The position numbers and the translations under genes are program-made. Below, piece by piece: positions 59,963 through 64,000 of a stretch of 64,000 bases of DNA (its first letter is position 1; each line of letters begins with the position of its first letter). Source of the stretch: Acidobacteriota bacterium (GTDB lineage Bacteria > Acidobacteriota > Terriglobia > Terriglobales > SCQP01). Below the pieces are notes generated by a model. The model saw only the letters and a list, made by a program, of their open reading frames with translations. It was not told the DNA's origin and ran no database searches. The DNA is taken from positions 1 through 64,000 of the forward strand of contig DAIDIE010000029.1 in assembly GCA_027459505.1 (NCBI GenBank), in the 5' to 3' direction.

Positions 59963-60508
59963 TCAGGCGGCTTGCGCCAGCGGAGTTGAAATCGGTTCGG
60001 AGGAGAGCGTTATCAGTTCGTTGCGCAGTTGCATGCGCGCACAACCCAGGTGACGTTGGCAGACGGCAAGATCCAACCCGAGCCATTGGCTGATCTGCAG
60101 CAAGGGTGTCTGGTGAACTTCATAAAGAATGTAGACCAGCCGCCGCAATGGGTTCAGTGTGCGCAGTGCGGCCTGCCACTCGCCGGCCTGGAAGCTATCG
60201 TCAACCACCCCGGGCGCCGGTTCGCAGCAGCATCGCTGTTTCGGGCTCTTGATTTGCGGCAGCAAGAGATCGACAAAGGTGGTGTAGACGAGTGGCGCCA
60301 GCGTTGAGACGGGCTGCTTCGGAGTTTGGAAGTAAAGTACCCGGAGCACACGAACGATGGCCATCATCGTCAGCAGTTGAGCGGCCTTGGAATCCCCCAG
60401 TACCCAATAGGCGGTTTGCTGGAGCCGCTGCTGGTAGGCTGCGCAGAGAGCTCGTGCATATTCGGACTGGCCCAGGAGCAAACGTTCGGCAAAGAAAACG
60501 AGATGCAT
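59963..60508 (-). CDS. Sigma-70 (ECF-like) region 2/4-type protein
   Basis: 181 residues from ATG 60508, which follows a GGGGGA run. Residues about 15-65 (QSEYARALCAAYQQRLQQTA, then YWVLGDSKAAQLLTMMAIVRVL) resemble sigma region 2. Residues 125-175 (LRTLNPLRRLVYILYEVHQT, then LLQISQWLGLDLAVCQRHLG) resemble region 4 with its HTH. Conserved residues for -10 binding are not obvious, so it may be a degenerate or specialised sigma factor. It lies upstream of the hemerythrin gene with a 230-bp gap in which nothing else was recognised. Confidence 0.55.
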   Translation of the reverse strand: MHLVFFAERLLLGQSEYARALCAAYQQRLQQTAYWVLGDSKAAQLLTMMAIVRVLRVLYFQTPKQPVSTLAPLVYTTFVDLLLPQIKSPKQRCCCEPAPGVVDDSFQAGEWQAALRTLNPLRRLVYILYEVHQTPLLQISQWLGLDLAVCQRHLGCARMQLRNELITLSSEPISTPLAQAA

Positions 60509-60641
60509 GCTTCCCCCTGCCCAAGAACCAGAATGGTACTGCACTGGGCGTGCGGCAGTGAGCGTCGTCATGTGCGGCAAACGGATGTGCGGCGCTCACG
60601 CTGTGGACGTGACGTGTGAATCTGGCGTGGCGAATACAACG

Positions 60642-60674
60642 AAAAAGGGGACGGCGCCCGGTCGCGCCGCCCCC
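60642..60674 (-). terminator. Rho-independent terminator of the GH81-like gene
   Basis: On the minus strand, stem GGGGCGGCGC / GCGCCGTCCCC (one bulge) is followed by TTTTT. It is about 18 bp past the stop at 60692. Confidence 0.85.
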
Positions 60675-60691
60675 GCCAGTACCCTTTGACT

Positions 60692-61949
60692 CTAGTGAGT
60701 CAGGGACGAGAACGGAATGGTGATGCTGGACAGCGCCGTGTTGCCGCTCGGTGCTCCCACACTGAGGTATGAGGAATTTGTGCCGATCGCGTTCCAGACC
60801 TTGATCTCAATGGTTCCATTGTTCATGTTCTGGAAGGCGGCAGGACTGTTTTCCAGACCAGCGGACTGGGAATACAACTGCCAGCCGCTGAGGTTGTCGG
60901 TTGGCGAAGTAGTGATAGGTTTCGATGCCGGTAGGAGGCAGGAACGGCAGAATGCCCGGGTACTCATAAGCGGTGGTAAAGCCGCTGCCGCTCAATACCT
61001 TCATGGCGCCGCGCGGGCTGGCATAGGTGTAGCTGGTATGGATCGAGGTGCCCGACAACGCCGTGTACTGATGAGGGTAAAGCGCCATCAGGGTGCCCGT
61101 TTGCGTGCCCTCCATGGCCTGCGTGGTCACGGCAAACTTGGTGGAGAGCTGCGAGGTCGACTGGTTGTAGCTCCAGGTCACCTTGGTATTGGTGGGGAAG
61201 GAGAAGGCGTAACTGGCGTAAGTGCTCAGCGCCGCCTGGCTCGGCAGGATGGCGAGTGAGAAGTAGTTGTGTCCGGAGGGCAAATTGCAGGTCAGGGTTG
61301 CCGGCCCGATGCCGCTCCAGGTGCCGCCGCTGGGGCAGAACAAGCCGTAGTTGCTGCTGCCAATGCTGACGCCAAGAACGTTGCCGTTGTTGGCGAAGAC
61401 GGTGGGTGTGCCGGAAAACGAAACCTGGGGCAGGCTGCCGTTGGTGTACATGTAGACGAAAGGCATGCCGCGGCCGAGCCGCAGAGTCATCGGACCCCAG
61501 CTGAAGTCGACGGTCCAGTCGGAGAAAGCGGAAACTTTCACGGTCGAGGCGCTTAATCCCACCACGCCCAGCGTGAGGTCGTTCTGGAAAGGCTTGTTGA
61601 ACCACGATCCGTTATTGTTGACACCGTTGAAGTAGCCCAGTTCCAGACCGTTGCCATTGGTCTGCACCGAAAGCGGTTCGGGAAACATGTAATAGGGACC
61701 GCCGTTGGAGGTGACTACGCCCAACGGGTTCCAGTTCTTCGCGGTCCAAAATTTATGGGTGGCCACCGGGCCGCTATAGCTGACGTAGACATTGGACTGG
61801 GGGGCGCTGTCTCCAGAGGGCAGGGCAGTGGTATAGCTGCCCGCGCCGACTGAAACCGTTTGAGCGGAAAGCACTGCGCAAGAGACGGTGGGAAGCAAGG
61901 CAATCAGACCTCGCCGCAGGCTTCCTCGAACGACTCTTAGAATGCTCAC
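60692..61949 (-). pseudogene. GH81-like secreted protein, frameshifted and lacking the catalytic domain
   Basis: From ATG 61949 a signal peptide (LIALLPTVSCAVLSAQ) and then VSVGAGSYTTALPSGDSAPQ, KFWTAKNWNPLGVV, MFPEPLSVQTNGNGLELGYF, SDWTVDFSWGPMTL and GMPFVYMYTNGS match the N-terminal beta-sandwich of GH81 endo-beta-1,3-glucanases. The frame ends early at 60807, but the other frame continues NLSGWQLYSQSAGLENSPAA to the stop at 60692. The break is at about 60910, where one extra C in AACCGACAACC would restore TYHYFAN-DNLSGWQ. The (alpha/alpha)6 catalytic domain is not present in either part. A binding or decayed protein is likelier than an active glucanase. Confidence 0.7.
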
Positions 61950-62317
61950 TTGTTCCTCTCTCTCCTTTTCCCCTCGCGAGCCGGGAAACTTCGATAAACC
62001 GGCATCGCGTCGGCGCCTAAGGGAATTGGCTAGATCGATACGAAAGGCGTAGACGTTTGGCGAATGTAGTCGCGAACGGTGAGCGCTTCAACGTAATGGC
62101 TCGTAAACTTTACGGCAGTTGGGGTAAAGACCTGCTGTGTCAAGCACTTGCGAGAGGGATGCGGGGTAAACAGGGGCTGCTTACCTAGCCCGTAACGCCG
62201 TAGAGGACGGACCTCGACGCGGCTGGCAGCAACCTCCACGCCCGGAAAAGCGATGCTGTGCTGGCCGCTGCAGCAAACCCTTGCCTTCGGCCAGCATCGC
62301 AATCTGAGGAGGGTCCT
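61950..62317. other. Intergenic region of 368 bp
   Basis: Divergent promoter region of the GH81-like and DUF2892 genes. No gene, repeat or riboswitch could be recognised. GAGGAGGG just before 62318 is the ribosome-binding site of the DUF2892 gene. Confidence 0.5.
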
Positions 62318-62554
62318 ATGGAACTGGAATTGAGGTGCAATGTCGGCGGGAATGAGCGGACGGCCCGTCTAGCGGGAGGGATTGCGGCAGGCGTTTTGGC
62401 GGCCACGCTGCCACTGCCAGGCGTGCTGCGTTGGATCATGGCAGTGGCAGCGGGCGTCAGCATTGCCACTGGGGCAACCCAATACTGTCCCTTGAACCAA
62501 GCTTTGGGCCGGAATAGCTGTCGCCGCAAGAAGGTGTTGCGGTTCGCCGCCTGA
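62318..62554 (+). CDS. DUF2892 (YgaP-like) small membrane protein
   Basis: 78 residues, ATG after GAGGAGGG. NVGGNERTARLAGGIAAGVL is the DUF2892 opening; ARL-x-x-G is typical. Two transmembrane helices (IAAGVLAATLPLPGV and MAVAAGVSIATGATQYCP) are followed by CPLNQALGRNSC, the C-P-x-x-x-x-x-G segment common in the family. Such proteins are often fused to or next to rhodanese domains, but none is present here. Function unknown. Confidence 0.85.
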   Translation: MELELRCNVGGNERTARLAGGIAAGVLAATLPLPGVLRWIMAVAAGVSIATGATQYCPLNQALGRNSCRRKKVLRFAA

Positions 62555-62576
62555 TTCCGCAACATGCACCGGAAAG

Positions 62577-62610
62577 AGGGCGGCCTGGCATCAACCTTGG
62601 CCGCCCTTTG
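62577..62610. terminator. Bidirectional hairpin between DUF2892 and the PQQ-like gene
   Basis: Stem AGGGCGGCC / GGCCGCCCT with a 13-nt loop, followed by TTGG on the plus strand and by CTCTTTCC on the minus strand. It lies between two convergent genes. Confidence 0.7.
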
Positions 62611-62624
62611 GCATTGCGGCCAGG

Positions 62625-64000
62625 TTAGGGCAGCCGCCAGATGTTCAAAACCCCACTTTGATCGAGGTCATTGGCGTTGCCCACCGGAAGCACAATCATG
62701 CCCGGAGCGACGATGGGGCTGTTCCAGTGGCCATGGCCGCAAGGCAGGCTGCCCAGCAGTTTGCCAGTCTGAGGCTGGAACACGCGCAATGCGCCTCTGG
62801 GGTCATAAACGTATAGAAGACCTCCCGCGATAACCGGGCTGGTGCCTCCCTGCTGCACGCGCCAGCGGGAAGTCAACTTTCCCTGCGAAAAAGTCCACGC
62901 CTCGGTCGCGTTCTGGTCGGCGGCAATCAGCCAAGTGGCGCCCTGGTGACGCCAGACCACCGGGGCGGTAAACAGCATGTTGTGAGAGGGAGTCGGCACG
63001 CGCTGCAGCGCGCCTCCACGATGAGGCGCGGTGCCCTGAATTTGTTTGAGCTGGAGAAGGCGGATGAAGCCATCCTTGCCGCCTTGGGCAAGGTATCCGT
63101 TGCCGAGCAGCGCCGGTGATGTCGAGCCGACGTCGAGATCGCGCTTGTTGAGTTCGGCGGTGTTGGCCGGGGTGTAGTTGGCCAGCAGGCGAGTGGCATC
63201 GGGAGACAGTTGCAGCACCGCATCCCCCCAGTTGTTCTTCCCGTTCCAGGGACCGTTGCCGGTGGCCACGAAGATGTTGCCCGCCGGATCGAGAACCGCG
63301 CCTGCACGCCCCCAAATGGCGGAATCGCTGGCGGCACAGCTTTTCGGGTCCATTAACTGTTGGCGATCGCTGCAGAGGGAGTTCCAGACATGCAGCAGGC
63401 GTCCACTGCCCGCGTCCAGGATGGCCACATGCCCCTGATAAGGAGGGCGGTCGCCGATGTAACCCGCCGTGACTACGATGACATGGCCTTGATTGATGGT
63501 CAGCGGCGACGCGATCTTTTCGCGTAAGGGCAGTCTGGTGACCGCGGTGCGCCACAGCGCGTGACCATCGGAGACCGCAAGCTTTTGAACTTGTCCGTCG
63601 GGAGAGGCGGCATAGATCGCTTGCCGGCTGGGATCGGCCGCCGGCGTGGCATTGGTAATCTGCCGCGTGCCCGCCCATGTTTTGAAGCCTGGCGGCGTGT
63701 ATTCCCACAGCAATGCGCCGTTGCGGGCGTCAATCGCGATCGTTTTTCCAAATGTGGTCGTGACGAACAGGGCATCATGCGTGCCGCCTTTGACGCTGAC
63801 GCCGTGAAGGTAGATCGCGGAGGCGTCTACCGTTCCATCCAGCTTGATCTGCTGCAGTTTCAGTTTAGAGAGATTGGCGGCGGTGATCCCAGTGGTCTGT
63901 TGCAGCACACCAGTGCGCTGGGCATTCACGTTGAAGGTCGGCCAATCGTAGGGCTGCGGCTTTTGTGCCGTGCAGGAAACCGACCCTGCCGCGATGAGCG
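62625..64000 (-). CDS. PQQ-like beta-propeller protein, 5' end outside the window
   Basis: At least 458 residues; the frame runs off the right edge. Near the edge it reads LIAAGSVSCTAQKPQPYDWP, which looks like the end of a signal peptide. The W-motif blades of quinoprotein-type propellers recur: TIAIDARNGALLWEYTPPG, SDGHALWRTAVTRLP, HVAILDAGSGRLLHVWNSL, AGNIFVATGNGPWNGKNNWG and LRVFQPQTGKLLGSLPCG. Many related secreted dehydrogenase-like proteins in acidobacteria lack PQQ ligands, so enzyme activity is uncertain. The C-terminus is complete (VLNIWRLP). Confidence 0.85.
   Translation of the reverse strand, partial: LIAAGSVSCTAQKPQPYDWPTFNVNAQRTGVLQQTTGITAANLSKLKLQQIKLDGTVDASAIYLHGVSVKGGTHDALFVTTTFGKTIAIDARNGALLWEYTPPGFKTWAGTRQITNATPAADPSRQAIYAASPDGQVQKLAVSDGHALWRTAVTRLPLREKIASPLTINQGHVIVVTAGYIGDRPPYQGHVAILDAGSGRLLHVWNSLCSDRQQLMDPKSCAASDSAIWGRAGAVLDPAGNIFVATGNGPWNGKNNWGDAVLQLSPDATRLLANYTPANTAELNKRDLDVGSTSPALLGNGYLAQGGKDGFIRLLQLKQIQGTAPHRGGALQRVPTPSHNMLFTAPVVWRHQGATWLIAADQNATEAWTFSQGKLTSRWRVQQGGTSPVIAGGLLYVYDPRGALRVFQPQTGKLLGSLPCGHGHWNSPIVAPGMIVLPVGNANDLDQSGVLNIWRLP

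Noticed and set aside
59571-60053. 160-codon plus-strand frame over the hemerythrin start and the adjacent gap
   Set aside because: Mostly antisense to the hemerythrin and sigma-like genes, with no ribosome-binding site.
61950-62317. Riboswitch upstream of the DUF2892 gene
   Set aside because: No recognisable riboswitch core could be matched by eye; a covariance-model scan would be needed.

Overview
The window looks like chromosomal DNA of an acidobacterium (Acidobacteriota, probably class Terriglobia). The evidence is indirect: high GC throughout, a secreted protein with the VWFA-related Acidobacterial domain, a YpdA-type bacillithiol disulfide reductase, a secreted beta-propeller/choice-of-anchor-D protein with the C-terminal layout common in this phylum, and several families of short palindromic and tandem intergenic repeats. 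No rRNA genes and no CRISPR array are visible. Two tRNA genes are present: His(GTG) and Gly(CCC).

Layout. 1-600: array of REP-like palindromes with a 124-bp direct repeat. 0.6-6 kb (minus strand): sulfide/sulfur-relay cluster (sqr, DUF1641, tusE/dsrC-like, then dsrE-like after about 780 bp of repeats), with a PAS/sigma-54 activator gene upstream, a good sigma-54 promoter and two CGTTGCAACG palindromes. 6-12 kb: tRNA-His, BON protein, ypdA, a divergent larC and metG, separated by GTTGTCA tracts and ACTCAAC hairpins. 12-18 kb: housekeeping genes tatD, yajQ, polyprenyl synthase, CYTH, M48 protease and ispG. 18.2-19 kb: decayed IS630 element. 19-21 kb: large secreted protein. 21.5-30.1 kb: exopolysaccharide operon of asparagine synthase-like amidotransferase, GT4, a GT2-flippase fusion, CelD/FemAB-like acetyltransferase and polysaccharide deacetylase. 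30-39.4 kb: membrane-anchored unknown, tRNA-Gly, UxaA-type dehydratase, nonsense-mutated membrane gene, Nudix, gatB, lipoprotein, murJ, GNAT and a membrane protein. 39.6-46.7 kb: DUF255 thioredoxin protein, receiver-PilZ regulator, MFS transporter and an EF-G paralogue. 47-50 kb: small-gene accessory island with a tightly overlapped DUF3467 / BECR-like putative RNase / DUF2283 operon. 50-57.6 kb: GNAT, GH18-like protein, Slt-type lytic transglycosylase, CgeB-like glycosyltransferase and VWFA protein. 57.6-60.5 kb: PAS-LuxR regulator, cupin, hemerythrin and sigma-like protein. 60.7-64 kb: frameshifted GH81-like gene, DUF2892 protein and a partial PQQ-like propeller.

How the genes work together. 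The sulfur cluster would oxidise sulfide at the quinone pool and pass sulfane sulfur through TusE/DsrE-type carriers, probably switched on by the neighbouring sigma-54 activator. The 21.5-30 kb genes would build, modify and export a polysaccharide, and four of the five are coupled by 1-4 nt overlaps. The 57.6-60.5 kb genes suggest oxygen/redox-responsive control.

The most promising unusual items are the GT2-flippase fusion, the sigma-54-controlled sulfur cluster with its binding-site palindromes, and the coupled small-gene island. Family assignments come from reading motifs by eye; no database search was run.
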